DNA from: Oscillospiraceae bacterium
GTDB lineage: Bacteria > Bacillota > Clostridia > Oscillospirales > Oscillospiraceae
NCBI GenBank assembly: GCA_022846095.1
Contig: AP025583.1
Coordinates: 3,559,279-3,623,278, forward strand
DNA length: 64,000 bases
Reading direction: 5' to 3'
Shown here: positions 1 through 8,383 of the stretch, piece after piece
How positions within the stretch are numbered: position 1 is the first letter of the stretch
Layout of the letters: each line of letters opens with the position of its first letter
Translations under genes and position numbers: made by a program
Notes under the pieces: generated by a model
Databases searched by the model: none
What the model saw: the letters and a program-made list of their open reading frames with translations, nothing else
Told to the model about the DNA's origin: nothing

Positions 1-893
1 CCCTGCCCGCCCTGCTGGCCTCGCCCGACCACTTCCTGGTGGACCGCATCGGCGTGCTCCCCGTCACCATGACCAGCTACAGCCCCCTGGTGCTGTGCAC
101 CTTCTCCTGCGTTTTTATCACGCTGGTCATTGTCACGCTGCTGATCAAGCCCCCCGCCCACGAGCTGATCTCCTACAACGGGGAGGCCGACGTGGTGGGG
201 GACGGCCCCATTACCCGCGCCGTGGGCCAGAAGCTCAGCGTCGCCGACCGCATGAACTACACCCGCATCATCATGCCCATACTCGGCCTGGCCGGCCTGT
301 TCGTCCTGGTCCACAGCGTCGTCCTGAACGGCTTTATCAACTCCCTGACGCTAAATTTCATGATCACCGCGTTTATGGTCGCCAATATGTTCCTCTATCA
401 GACCCCGCTGGGCTTCATGGCCGCCATGGAAAACGCCATCGGCTCCGCCACCAGCATTCTGATCCAGTTCCCCCTGTACGGCGGCATCATGGGCATTATG
501 GAGTCCTCCGGCCTGACCACCGTCATCTCCACCGCCATGGCCAGCCTGTGCAACCTGCAGAGCTTCCCGCCGGTCGCCTTCCTGTCCGCCGCCATCGTCA
601 ACGTCTTTATCCCCTCCCAGGGCGGCCAGTGGCTGGTGCAGGGACCCGTGCTGGTCGACGCCGCCGAGCAGCTGCACGCAAACTTCGCCACCATGACCAT
701 GGCGTTTCAGCAGGGCGACGAGTGCACCAACCTGATTAACCCCCTCTACATGCTCCCCGCCCTGGCTATGGTCAAGCTCAAGCTGAAGGACGTCTGGGGC
801 TTCATGGCCTTCTACGGGATCATCTGGATTGTCGTGGCGCTCATTGCCTTCCTAATCTTTCCGACCCTGCTCGGCGTAGCCGGGGCAGTCTAG
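1..893 (+). CDS. atoE: Short-chain fatty acid transporter, AtoE family (5' end outside window)
   Basis: The frame is open from base 3 to the stop at 893, so the N-terminus lies upstream of the window; about 296 residues are visible. Hydrophobic segments alternate with short loops, as in a multi-pass inner-membrane carrier. The stretch around FIPSQGGQWLVQGP, followed by a GDECTNLINP-like motif and a final membrane helix, matches the C-terminal half of AtoE/SCFA_trans carriers, which move acetoacetate or butyrate-type acids. It lies 24 bp ahead of an amidohydrolase on the same strand, so the two are probably co-transcribed. The family call is firm; the substrate is inferred from the family only. 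Confidence 0.85.
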   Translation, partial: LPALLASPDHFLVDRIGVLPVTMTSYSPLVLCTFSCVFITLVIVTLLIKPPAHELISYNGEADVVGDGPITRAVGQKLSVADRMNYTRIIMPILGLAGLFVLVHSVVLNGFINSLTLNFMITAFMVANMFLYQTPLGFMAAMENAIGSATSILIQFPLYGGIMGIMESSGLTTVISTAMASLCNLQSFPPVAFLSAAIVNVFIPSQGGQWLVQGPVLVDAAEQLHANFATMTMAFQQGDECTNLINPLYMLPALAMVKLKLKDVWGFMAFYGIIWIVVALIAFLIFPTLLGVAGAV

Positions 894-917
894 GGCCGCC
901 GCTGAGAGGAGTATCAG

Positions 918-2516
918 ATGGAAAACGCTGTTATAAAGTCGGTCCTGTATTATAACGGGAAGATCCTCACCATGGACGAGCAGGATACCATCACCGAGGC
1001 CGTGCTGACGATTGGCGAGCGCATCGCCGCCGTCGGAAAGACCGCGGACCTGATGCGGCAAAAGCTGCCGGACACGCAGCTGGTGGACCTGGCCGGGAAA
1101 ACCCTGATGCCGGGCTTAATCGACGGGCACGTGCATCTGGAGATGGCCACGACGGACATGGTCCTGGGCCGCAGCGCCTCCACCCCGCCCTGCGAATCCC
1201 TTGCGGATATTTTGGAGGTCATCAAAAAGGCCGCGGCGGAGACGCCCCCCGGCGAGTGGGTGGTCGTACGCGGTACGCTCGGCTACGACAAGAAGATCCG
1301 GGATCAGCGGGGGCTGACCCGGAGGGACATCGACGCCGTGGTCGATTCCCGGCCCGTCGCGTTTTTTCCCGCGATCCACGTCTGCGTACTCAACACCAAG
1401 GGGATTGAGCGCATGGGCTGGTGGCAGGAGAAGGATATTCCCGTCAACGCCACCCTGGGCCGGGATCCCGAGACTGGGGAGCTGACGGGGGTCTACTGCG
1501 AGGCCTGGGGATCCGGCAGCCCCCTGAGCCCCTGGCCGTACGAAACGCGCAAGGAGGCCATGTACGAGGGGACGATGGAGTACTTTGTAAAGCTGGGCAT
1601 CACCTCGGCCTACGAGATCCCGTACAGCTTCGACGGGATCCGCGCCTGGCAGGATTTGAAGCGGGAGGGCAGGATGCCGCTGCGGGTGACCATGTATCCC
1701 CCCGACCTCTTCCTTCTGCACGGCGCCAAGGACTTCCTGCAGTACGGCCTCACCCGGGGCTTCGGCGACGACTGGGTCCGCATCGGAGGGATGAAGTTCT
1801 TTGCCGACGGCATCGGGCTGCACGCCAACGGGTACCCGATCAAATGCCTGCACTACACCCAGGAGGAGCTGAACGAGCTGGTCTACCGCTCCCACGCCGC
1901 GGGGATGCAGATCTGGACCCACGCGATGTCCGAGGAGGCCTTTGAGCAGACCCTTCTGGCCTATGAGAACGCCCTGGCCAGGCTGCCGAAAGAGGACCAC
2001 CGGATGCAGATAGAACACTCTGGAGATGTCATCGGAAAGTTCAGCCGGCAGCAGGAGTATCTTCGGCGGATGCTGGACGCCGGCATCGGCGCCATGATGA
2101 CCCCCACGTTCCAGCATTTCGGCGTCTACTACGACAAGGACGACGCGCTGCACACGAGGAGCCTTATCGACATGGGCTTCAAGCTGCGCGGCAACTCCGA
2201 TACCACCGGCTCCTCCAAGCTCACGGTCAATCCGTGGTTCGCCATGTGGTGCGCCGTAACCAGGAAAAATTATTGGGGCCAGGTCATCAACCCGGCCGAG
2301 AGAATCACCGTGATGGAAGCGCTGAAAATGTACACCGTCTGGGCGGCTCTGGGCGCCTTTGAAGAAAAAATCAAGGGCAGCATCGAGCCCGGCAAACTGG
2401 CCGACCTGATTATCCTGAGGGACGACCCCCTGACCTGCGAAGTGGACGCCCTGAAGGACATGGTGGTCGAGACCGTCGTGATCGGAGGCGACGTGCGCTG
2501 CCGAACCCCGCTTTAA
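918..2516 (+). CDS. Amidohydrolase family protein (amidohydrolase_3, YtcJ-like)
   Basis: 532 residues, the usual size for amidohydrolase_3 proteins. The N-terminal beta domain leads into GLIDGHVHLE (about residues 67-76), the HxH metal pair of the TIM-barrel hydrolases. Further candidate ligands are the His in THAMSEEAF and QIEHSGD, and the Asp in RGNSDTTGSS. The C-terminus has the classic return strand SIEPGKLADLIILRDDP. The ATG is preceded by GAGGAG at good spacing. Such enzymes hydrolyse C-N bonds of amides, formamides or cyclic ureides. The neighbouring acid carrier suggests the product or substrate is an organic acid, but the actual substrate cannot be read from sequence. Confidence 0.85.
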   Translation: MENAVIKSVLYYNGKILTMDEQDTITEAVLTIGERIAAVGKTADLMRQKLPDTQLVDLAGKTLMPGLIDGHVHLEMATTDMVLGRSASTPPCESLADILEVIKKAAAETPPGEWVVVRGTLGYDKKIRDQRGLTRRDIDAVVDSRPVAFFPAIHVCVLNTKGIERMGWWQEKDIPVNATLGRDPETGELTGVYCEAWGSGSPLSPWPYETRKEAMYEGTMEYFVKLGITSAYEIPYSFDGIRAWQDLKREGRMPLRVTMYPPDLFLLHGAKDFLQYGLTRGFGDDWVRIGGMKFFADGIGLHANGYPIKCLHYTQEELNELVYRSHAAGMQIWTHAMSEEAFEQTLLAYENALARLPKEDHRMQIEHSGDVIGKFSRQQEYLRRMLDAGIGAMMTPTFQHFGVYYDKDDALHTRSLIDMGFKLRGNSDTTGSSKLTVNPWFAMWCAVTRKNYWGQVINPAERITVMEALKMYTVWAALGAFEEKIKGSIEPGKLADLIILRDDPLTCEVDALKDMVVETVVIGGDVRCRTPL

Positions 2517-2573
2517 CCATCCTGCAAGCGGGAGCTTAACATGAAATGTCTGCTGTAGATATTGCCTTTATGC

Positions 2574-2602
2574 TTTCATTTTGCTATATTATTCCTTATA
2601 AC
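2574..2602 (+). promoter_or_regulatory. Candidate sigma-A promoter of the TetR gene
   Basis: TTTCAT and TATAAC are separated by 17 bp, ending 22 bp before the TetR start. An imperfect inverted repeat (ATTAT-CCT-AT against ATAGGATAAT, about 2588-2618) overlaps the -10 and could be an autoregulatory operator. The promoter match is moderate and the operator is a guess. Confidence 0.35.
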
Positions 2603-2623
2603 GTGTCGATAGGATAATGAGAA

Positions 2624-3352
2624 ATGGAGCATCAAGACATGACAAGCCAAGAAAAAAAGTTAGCCATCAGAAAATCCTATTTTATAAACGCCGCAGCGGA
2701 CATTATCGCGGAGCGCGGCGTGGGGGCGCTCACGGTAAAGGAGGTCGCCGCCAACGCCGGGTACCACAGCTCCACGCTCTATAATTACTTCCAGGACTTC
2801 GACCACCTGATTTTCCTCGCCTCCATGCGTTTCGTGGCGCCCTACGCAAAGGATCTGCGCACCTTTATCAAGGACGACGAGGACTCCTTATCCGCCTACC
2901 TGAAGGTTTCGGAGCTGTTTGCCTACCACTCCTTCAAAACGCCCGAAATTTTCTATACCGTCTTCTACTCCCAAATCCGGGAGCGGATTTCCGACCGGAA
3001 CCTGGTCAAGGAATACTACGATATTTATCCTTCGGACCTGAATGGTCTGAGCGGCATGCTGGGGGATATGGCTCTGACGCAGAATATCTACCAGCGGGAG
3101 GCCATCGCGCTGCGCCCATGCGCGGTCGCGGGCTATATCCGCGAGGAGGATGTGGTGGAGCTGAGTGAAATCCACAACTATATCCACCTCGGCATGCTGG
3201 AGCGGGTGCTGAACGAGCAGGGATACCGCCAGAACACCGATTTGGGCGGCGTCTACCTGAAATATACCATCCGTACACTGAAAAACTACCTGATTAAGCC
3301 GGTTGATTTTTCCAACGTTCTGCGTTTCGACGGCACCCGTTTTGTCATTTAG
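2624..3352 (+). CDS. TetR/AcrR family transcriptional regulator
   Basis: 242 residues. The N-terminal DNA-binding domain is clear: AADIIAERGVGALTVKEVA, then a recognition helix around AGYHSSTLYNYF (about residues 45-56), as in TetR repressors. The rest is a helical ligand-binding domain with no recognisable specificity. Two in-frame ATGs are possible (2624 and 2639); the second has GGAG 9 bases upstream, the first AGGA at similar spacing. It follows the amidohydrolase by 107 bp and has its own promoter candidate. It most likely controls the acid carrier/amidohydrolase genes or the convergent CoA-transferase operon; this is inferred from position only. Confidence 0.88.
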   Translation: MEHQDMTSQEKKLAIRKSYFINAAADIIAERGVGALTVKEVAANAGYHSSTLYNYFQDFDHLIFLASMRFVAPYAKDLRTFIKDDEDSLSAYLKVSELFAYHSFKTPEIFYTVFYSQIRERISDRNLVKEYYDIYPSDLNGLSGMLGDMALTQNIYQREAIALRPCAVAGYIREEDVVELSEIHNYIHLGMLERVLNEQGYRQNTDLGGVYLKYTIRTLKNYLIKPVDFSNVLRFDGTRFVI

Positions 3353-3392
3353 CAGCTGCGCTTCTACCCGGGGCGTTCTGCAACCTCTTCCT

Positions 3393-3434
3393 GCAAAGCG
3401 CCCTGAACCTTAGCCCAGGTTCAGGGCGCTTTGC
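3393..3434. terminator. Bidirectional hairpin between converging genes
   Basis: Perfect 18-bp stem (arms 3393-3410 and 3417-3434) with a 6-base loop, sitting between the TetR stop and the converging CoA-transferase stop. There is no long T tract, so it may act as a transcript-end stabiliser as much as an intrinsic terminator. Confidence 0.6.
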
Positions 3435-3454
3435 GATCCAATCAAGATAGTCGT

Positions 3455-5026
3455 TTAAAAAACCAGGCCCATTTTTTCAGCGCGGAATATGCGCTCGTCC
3501 ATAAGCTTCAGCTGCTCAGAGACGGCGGGCCGGAACTCCATATGCGCCAGAACATCCCGCGAAAGGTCCACGCCGGGCGCGATCTCCACCAGGGTCAGCC
3601 CCCGCTCGGTGAGCTGGAAAACCGCGCGCTCCGTGATGTAGAACACCTCCTGCCCCGTCTGGCGGGCGTACCGGGCGGAGAAGGTCACCTGCTCCACGTG
3701 CTGTCTGAATTTGATCCCGGGGGCGTCGCTGCGGATGTGCAGGGTGCCTTCGGAGACTTCTATGTCGGATTTCCCGGCGGTAAAGGAGGCCAGAAAGCAC
3801 ACCTTGGGCGTGTTCTGCGAGATGTTGATAAACCCGCCAGGCCCAACCACGCGCCCGGCGAACTTTGAGACGTTGACGTTGCCCTCCTGATCGGCCTCGG
3901 CCATACCCAGGCAGGTCATATCCAGGCACCCGCCGTCGTACAGATCGAAGTTGTCCGTAATGCGGTAGAGCGCCTCGGGGTTGACCGCCGCGCCCATGCC
4001 GACGGAGCCCACCGGCACGCCGCCGAAGGTGCCGGTCTCCACCGCCAGCGTGATCCGGTCGGAGATTCCCTCCTCGTTGGCCACGGCCGCGACGCCGTCG
4101 GGCAGGCCGATCCCCAGGTTTACCAGCGCGTTTTCCCGCAGCTCCATGGCGGCCCGGCGGCCAATGGCCTTGCGCACGTTGAGTTTCATGGGCGGAAGGA
4201 CGGACAGGGGGAGCTTGATCGCCCCCGTCAGCTCCAGCCGCAGGCGGCTGGAGTCCATATAGCCCTGCGGGTGGTTGGCGGGGTCGGCCTTGACCACATA
4301 GTCCACGCAGGAGCTGTGGATGAGCACGCTGCGCGGGTGGATGCTCCCCCGCTGCACAATCTCCTTGACCTGGATGATCACGATGCCGCCGTTGTTGTGG
4401 CAGGCGTGGGCCATTTCCGGCTGCTCACTGATGAAGGGCAGCTCGTCGAAGGAGATATTGCCGTCCTCGTCGGCATAGGTGGCGTGGATGATGCACACGT
4501 CCATGGGGGCCAGGGCGTGGTAGAACAGGTACTCCCTGCCATCCACCTCCATCAAGGACACCAGCTCTCTCCCCTGGGCCCGGGCCGCGTCGTTCATCCT
4601 GCACCCGTCCAGCCTGGGATCGCAGAAGGTGTGCAGGCCCACGTGGGTGAGCACGCCGGGTTTTTTGCCGGCCATTGCCTCAAAGAGATGGCCCACGACG
4701 CCCAGCGGCAGGCAGTAGCCCGCAATCCGGTTTTCTCCCAGGGCCCGGAAGATCCTGGGCGCCTGGCCGGTCTGCCCGGCCACAAGCGTGGTGACCAACC
4801 CCTCCGCGCCCAGGGTACTCAGGCCGTAGCCGCCCTCCGTCATATCCCCCGGGACCACCCCTGCGTAGACGGTCAGGTTTCCGGGGGAGCCGGTACGGGC
4901 GTAGCGGTCCGCGATCCCCCGCAGGATGTCGTCGGGCGCGCTCCAGCCGCCGAAGCCGCTGATGCCGACCCGCTGTCCGTCCCGCACCAGCTCGGCGGCC
5001 TGTGCGGCGGATAAAAAAGTAACCAT
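3455..5026 (-). CDS. Acyl-CoA:acetate/3-ketoacid CoA-transferase (fused alpha-beta, YdiF/Pct-like)
   Basis: 523 residues, matching single-chain family I CoA-transferases in which the alpha and beta halves are fused. The first half has GISGFGGWSAPDD; the second contains ITLAVETGTFGG, with the probable catalytic Glu at residue 330, followed by GVPVGSVGMGAA. The start has AAGGAG 7 bases upstream. It is the last gene of a leftward operon behind the keto acid cleavage enzyme and the cupin. Family members move CoA between short-chain acyl-CoA and acetate or a keto acid. Here it could recover CoA from, or activate, products of the cleavage enzyme, but substrate choice is inference. Confidence 0.9.
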   Translation of the reverse strand: MVTFLSAAQAAELVRDGQRVGISGFGGWSAPDDILRGIADRYARTGSPGNLTVYAGVVPGDMTEGGYGLSTLGAEGLVTTLVAGQTGQAPRIFRALGENRIAGYCLPLGVVGHLFEAMAGKKPGVLTHVGLHTFCDPRLDGCRMNDAARAQGRELVSLMEVDGREYLFYHALAPMDVCIIHATYADEDGNISFDELPFISEQPEMAHACHNNGGIVIIQVKEIVQRGSIHPRSVLIHSSCVDYVVKADPANHPQGYMDSSRLRLELTGAIKLPLSVLPPMKLNVRKAIGRRAAMELRENALVNLGIGLPDGVAAVANEEGISDRITLAVETGTFGGVPVGSVGMGAAVNPEALYRITDNFDLYDGGCLDMTCLGMAEADQEGNVNVSKFAGRVVGPGGFINISQNTPKVCFLASFTAGKSDIEVSEGTLHIRSDAPGIKFRQHVEQVTFSARYARQTGQEVFYITERAVFQLTERGLTLVEIAPGVDLSRDVLAHMEFRPAVSEQLKLMDERIFRAEKMGLVF

Positions 5027-5051
5027 TTACCGTCTCCTTTCTGTGCCGCGT

Positions 5052-5588
5052 TCAGCAGGCGGGCAGGCCCGGCAGCTCGCCCGCGCCGCACAGGACAAAG
5101 AGGATAATGACGGGGCGGTCGGTGCGGTTGTCCCAGCCGTGCAGGGTGCCGCGCTGGATCAGCACGTCCCCCTCGCCCATGACGGTCTCCGCACCGTCGT
5201 CCAGGATGGCCACAGCCTCCCCCTTGAGCACCATGGCATAGTCCACGGAGCTTGTGCGGTGCATGAGCACGCCGGACTTGGCGCCGGGCTGGTGCAGCGG
5301 CGGAATCTCCAGGATGCGGAACACGGTCCCGCAGGGGGAGGGTGTGAGGTTAAAGTCCGTGGTGGGATCCTCATACTCGCCGGAGTTGTCGGCGGGGGTC
5401 TTTTCGGTGCGCCAGAGGTCGGTGCAGACGAAGGCGTCGTCGTTGCCCATGCAGAAGGCGTTGGGGCAGATCCGGTCCTCCAGGAAAATCGCCTTGCCCT
5501 CCCCGCTGTGCCCGGTTACGATGCGGCGGAAGGTGGTGACGCCGGGCGCTGGGCGCAGGCTCTTGTCTGCGGTCGTCTCGTTTGCCAT
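5052..5588 (-). CDS. Cupin domain protein
   Basis: 178 residues. The C-terminal two thirds carry a cupin barrel: the first motif includes LMHRTSSVDYAMVLKGE (around residues 103-120) and the second QRGTLHGWDNRTD (around 145-157), with His, Asp and His as likely metal ligands. The N-terminal 80 residues resemble the extended arm found in cupins of small-molecule catabolic operons. It lies between the CoA-transferase (25 bp) and the keto acid cleavage enzyme (32 bp) on the same strand, so it is part of the sigma-54-driven operon. It could be an isomerase, decarboxylase or thioester-associated metalloenzyme; no specific reaction can be assigned. Confidence 0.8.
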   Translation of the reverse strand: MANETTADKSLRPAPGVTTFRRIVTGHSGEGKAIFLEDRICPNAFCMGNDDAFVCTDLWRTEKTPADNSGEYEDPTTDFNLTPSPCGTVFRILEIPPLHQPGAKSGVLMHRTSSVDYAMVLKGEAVAILDDGAETVMGEGDVLIQRGTLHGWDNRTDRPVIILFVLCGAGELPGLPAC

Positions 5589-5620
5589 GTTGTTCGCTCC
5601 TTTATCGGCTGTCGTTCAGC

Positions 5621-6487
5621 TTACTTTTTTTGAATCCCCAAAATGGCGCGGGCCTCGTCGGGCGACGCGATGTCGTAGCCCATATCCCGCGCGGTCGTGA
5701 CGATGCGCTCCACAAGCTGGGCGTTGCTCTTGGCCAGCTCGCCGGGCCGGTAGTAGATATTGTCCTCAAACCCTACGCGCACGTTGCCGCCCAGCGCCAG
5801 CGCCATGCAGGTGGCCTTGTGCTGGTTGGCGCCCCCCACACCCATGGCGCCCCAAAGGAAATCACGGTCGGGGGTCATTCGCACCAGGTGCATCAGGTTT
5901 TCCGGGGTGAATTTCTGCGCGCCCTGGGCGCCCATCCCCATGACGAAGGTCAGGGAGATGGGGTCGGGCAGGACTCCGGCGGGCTTGAGGATGTGGATAA
6001 CGTCCTCGAGGTTGGAGGGGTTGAAGATCTCCAGCTCCGGCTTGATCCCCCGGTCCAGGGCCTTCTGCGCCGCGGAAACCAGCCAGTCCCGGGTCCACTT
6101 GTTAAAAATCTGCAGCTCACCAAACTTCAGGTGCAGGATACCGCAGTCGATGGAGCACATCTCGCACCCGGCGTCCAGGACGGACAGCCCGTCGTCCTCC
6201 ACGGCCCCCGGCTTGACGGCGGGCGCGGTGGAGTTCTGGAGGATAATGCTGCACTTGGCGCGGATACGGTCGTTCATATCGCGGAAGATGTTCACGTCGT
6301 TGGACTGCACCAGATGCTCGTCCCTGGCGTGGAGGTGCACCACCGCCGCGCCGGCGTTGTAGCAGTCGTAGACCGCGTCGGCGATCTCGGCCGGGGTGCA
6401 GGGGAGCGCGGGGTTTGCGTCCTTGCCGTGGAAATTGCTGGTGGGCGCTACGGTGACAATGATCTTTTTCTTGGGATGGGTAGACAT
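5621..6487 (-). CDS. Beta-keto acid cleavage enzyme (BKACE / DUF849, Kce-like)
   Basis: 288 residues from the ATG at 6487; a second ATG directly upstream (6490) is possible, but AGGAGG sits 7 bases from 6487. A long upstream open frame is noncoding. Family marks are VVHLHARDE (zinc-binding HxH) and the C-terminal GGNVRVGFEDN, where the Glu is a zinc ligand. BKACE enzymes condense a beta-keto acid with acetyl-CoA, giving acetoacetate and a new CoA thioester. The best known member cleaves 3-keto-5-aminohexanoate in lysine fermentation, but no other lysine-fermentation gene is seen here, so the substrate is open. It is the first gene of the operon behind the sigma-54 promoter at 6586-6601. Confidence 0.88.
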   Translation of the reverse strand: MSTHPKKKIIVTVAPTSNFHGKDANPALPCTPAEIADAVYDCYNAGAAVVHLHARDEHLVQSNDVNIFRDMNDRIRAKCSIILQNSTAPAVKPGAVEDDGLSVLDAGCEMCSIDCGILHLKFGELQIFNKWTRDWLVSAAQKALDRGIKPELEIFNPSNLEDVIHILKPAGVLPDPISLTFVMGMGAQGAQKFTPENLMHLVRMTPDRDFLWGAMGVGGANQHKATCMALALGGNVRVGFEDNIYYRPGELAKSNAQLVERIVTTARDMGYDIASPDEARAILGIQKK

Positions 6488-6585
6488 CATAATTCCTCCT
6501 GCGTTCAGTTTTTGTGGGATGAAGGGTGGGAAGGCGAGGGATGCGGGAAGCGGGTGGGGTATCTTCCAATGCCGTCCCTGTTCCA

Positions 6586-6601
6586 AGCAAGGTGCGTGCC
6601 A
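6586..6601 (-). promoter_or_regulatory. Sigma-54 (-24/-12) promoter of the BKACE operon
   Basis: On the minus strand the sequence reads TGGCAC-G-CACC-TTGC-T, an exact match to the sigma-54 consensus TGGCAC-R-N4-TTGC-W. The -24 GG and -12 GC are 10 bp apart. It lies about 100 bp upstream of the cleavage-enzyme start and about 55 bp from the palindrome at 6654-6692. Confidence 0.9.
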
Positions 6602-6653
6602 AGCCCCAAACCGGCTGCCTCCGGGGGCGGCGGCGGCTTTTGGATCAAAAGAA

Positions 6654-6692
6654 ATATGCAGTTTTGCACAACAATTGTGCAAAACTGCATAT
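6654..6692. promoter_or_regulatory. 39-bp palindrome, probable activator binding site (UAS)
   Basis: Two perfect 18-bp arms (6654-6671 and 6675-6692; left arm begins ATATGCAGTTTTGCAC) surround a 3-base centre. It sits between the divergent BKACE operon and the sigma-54 regulator gene, upstream of the sigma-54 promoter at the distance usual for enhancer sites. There is no T tract, so it is unlikely to be a terminator. Binding by the adjacent regulator is inferred. Confidence 0.7.
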
Positions 6693-6720
6693 TATCGGTC
6701 CGATTGCATGGCGGATTGCG

Positions 6721-6749
6721 TTGAATTTTCGGATTATCTGTGCTATTCT
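6721..6749 (+). promoter_or_regulatory. Candidate sigma-A promoter of the sigma-54 regulator
   Basis: TTGAAT and TATTCT are separated by 17 bp; the predicted start lies about 22 bases before the GTG start codon at 6779. The upstream edge is 29 bp from the palindrome, so the regulator could also influence its own gene. Confidence 0.5.
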
Positions 6750-6778
6750 TAAAAATAATGGCGAAAAGAGGTGATGAC

Positions 6779-8248
6779 GTGAACCCGAAGCTGACCGACG
6801 CGCAGCTCTTGGAGCTGATACGCCATTTCTCCTACGACTGCTGCGTCGTCCACGACGAGGCCGGCATCATTACCTTTGTCAGCGACTCCTACCAGCGCAT
6901 CACCGGGCACGATCCCGCGCAGATTATCGGGGAGCCCATCTCCGTGCTGCGGGAGCGCGCGATTGTGGAGCCCTCGGCAGGCGTGCAGGTGCTGGAGAGC
7001 AAGGTGCCCACCACCATGATGCTGGACTATAAAAACGGGAAGGACGTCATCGTCACCTGTATCCCGGTGTTCGATCGGGAGGAAAAGCTGCTGGCGGTGG
7101 TGGGCAATATTCGCGACATTACCGAGCTGAACAATCTAAAGGAGCGCTTGGCCCAGAGCGAGTACAGCAGCCGGAGGACCACGGCGCTGCTGGAGGAAAT
7201 CAAGCTGCACTCCCTGTCCAGCCACGGCTTTATTTTCAACAGCCCGGAGATGCAGCAGCTCTTCACGCTGGCCACCCGGATCGCGAAGGTGGACTCCACC
7301 GTGCTGATCACCGGGGAGTCCGGCGTGGGCAAGGACGTATACGCCCAGCTTATCCAGCGCATGGCGCAGGAGCTGGCGGGCCGCCCGGTGCCCTATATAA
7401 AAATATCCTGCGGGGCGATCCCGGAAAACCTGCTGGAATCCGAGCTGTTCGGCTACGAGTACGGCGCGTTTACCGGGGCGAAAAAGAGTGGGAAGCCGGG
7501 AATTTTTGAGCTGGCCGAGGATGGAATCGTATTTTTGGACGAGATCGGCGAGCTGCCGCTTACCCTTCAGGTCAAGCTGCTCACGGTGCTGCAGGACCGG
7601 TCCTTCACCCGCCTGGGCGGGGTAAAGCCCGTGAAGATGCAGGCGCGTATTATCGCCGCCACGAACCGGGATCTGGAGCAGGCGGTGGCCGCGGGGGAAT
7701 TCCGAGAGGACCTCTATTACCGTCTGAATGTCATCCCGGTCTGTATCCCGCCGCTGCGGCAGCGCCAGGAGGACGTATCCGCCCTGATCACCTCCTTCCT
7801 GGAGCGGTTCAACAACAAATACAACATGCAGCGCAGCCTGGAGCCAAAGGCGCTGAGGCTGCTGGAGCGCTACTCCTGGCCCGGCAACGTACGGGAGCTG
7901 GCAAACGTGGTGGAGCGCATCGTGGTGCTCAGCCCGTCTGATCTCATTACGGCCGAGATGCTCCCGGAGGCCATCCTGCGCGCGGACACCCAGGGCCTTG
8001 AGGAGGCCGTGGACCGGAGCCTGCCGTTGGGCGAATTTCTGGAGAAGATGGAGCGTTTTCGGATCGCGCGGGCGGTGGAGAAGGAACAGACGCTGAGATC
8101 CGCCGCCGAGGAGCTGGGCATCGACCTGTCCACGCTCACCCGCAAGCTGCAGAAGTACAATATTCCGCGGCGCAACCAGCGGAAGTTCGTACACACCAAC
8201 CTGCCGAAGGGACACCTTGCGGCGGCTGAAAAAGAGGGATGGGAGTAG
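6779..8248 (+). CDS. Sigma-54-dependent transcriptional activator (PAS-AAA+-Fis HTH)
   Basis: 489 residues from the GTG at 6779, chosen because GAGG lies 7 bases upstream; upstream ATGs at 6758 and earlier lack a good site. Domains in order are a PAS sensor (about 8-110, ending in the FDREEKLLAVVGNIRDIT pattern), an AAA+ core (about 150-375) with Walker A GESGVGKD and the sigma-54 contact loop GAFTGA (near 229), and a Fis-type HTH (LRSAAEELGIDLSTL). The PAS domain suggests it senses a small molecule in the cytoplasm. Two exact sigma-54 promoters flank it, so it very likely activates the BKACE operon and the transporter pair. Confidence 0.95.
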   Translation: MNPKLTDAQLLELIRHFSYDCCVVHDEAGIITFVSDSYQRITGHDPAQIIGEPISVLRERAIVEPSAGVQVLESKVPTTMMLDYKNGKDVIVTCIPVFDREEKLLAVVGNIRDITELNNLKERLAQSEYSSRRTTALLEEIKLHSLSSHGFIFNSPEMQQLFTLATRIAKVDSTVLITGESGVGKDVYAQLIQRMAQELAGRPVPYIKISCGAIPENLLESELFGYEYGAFTGAKKSGKPGIFELAEDGIVFLDEIGELPLTLQVKLLTVLQDRSFTRLGGVKPVKMQARIIAATNRDLEQAVAAGEFREDLYYRLNVIPVCIPPLRQRQEDVSALITSFLERFNNKYNMQRSLEPKALRLLERYSWPGNVRELANVVERIVVLSPSDLITAEMLPEAILRADTQGLEEAVDRSLPLGEFLEKMERFRIARAVEKEQTLRSAAEELGIDLSTLTRKLQKYNIPRRNQRKFVHTNLPKGHLAAAEKEGWE

Positions 8249-8266
8249 CGGCTCCCATCCCTCTTT
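8231..8266 (+). terminator. Terminator hairpin overlapping the regulator stop codon
   Basis: Perfect 15-bp stem (arms 8231-8245 and 8252-8266); the TAG stop of the sigma-54 regulator lies in the 6-base loop and the 3' arm ends in TTTT. It ends 8 bp before the -24 element of the next promoter, separating the two transcription units. Confidence 0.75.
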
Positions 8267-8274
8267 TCTGCAAT

Positions 8275-8290
8275 TGGCACAGGAGTTGCT
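8275..8290 (+). promoter_or_regulatory. Sigma-54 (-24/-12) promoter of the transporter pair
   Basis: The sequence reads TGGCAC-A-GGAG-TTGC-T, an exact sigma-54 consensus. It lies 94 bp before the ATG at 8384. No copy of the 6654-6692 palindrome is seen close by, so activation may work from the distant site or from an unrecognised one. Confidence 0.9.
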
Positions 8291-8383
8291 TTTATACTGG
8301 GGTGGAAGGTCCAAGGGAAGGGGCCTTCCGGCTTCCATGCCGCGACGCTCGACATATCTATGGAAAAGAGAGGCGGACCAACC

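Noticed and set aside
5621-6487. Lysine fermentation operon because of the Kce-like enzyme
   Set aside because: No lysine aminomutases, diaminohexanoate dehydrogenase or aminobutyryl-CoA lyase nearby; the family is too broad for that name.
6654-6692. Palindrome read as an intrinsic terminator
   Set aside because: No T tract on either side and no gene ends there; it lies between divergent starts, so a protein binding site fits better.
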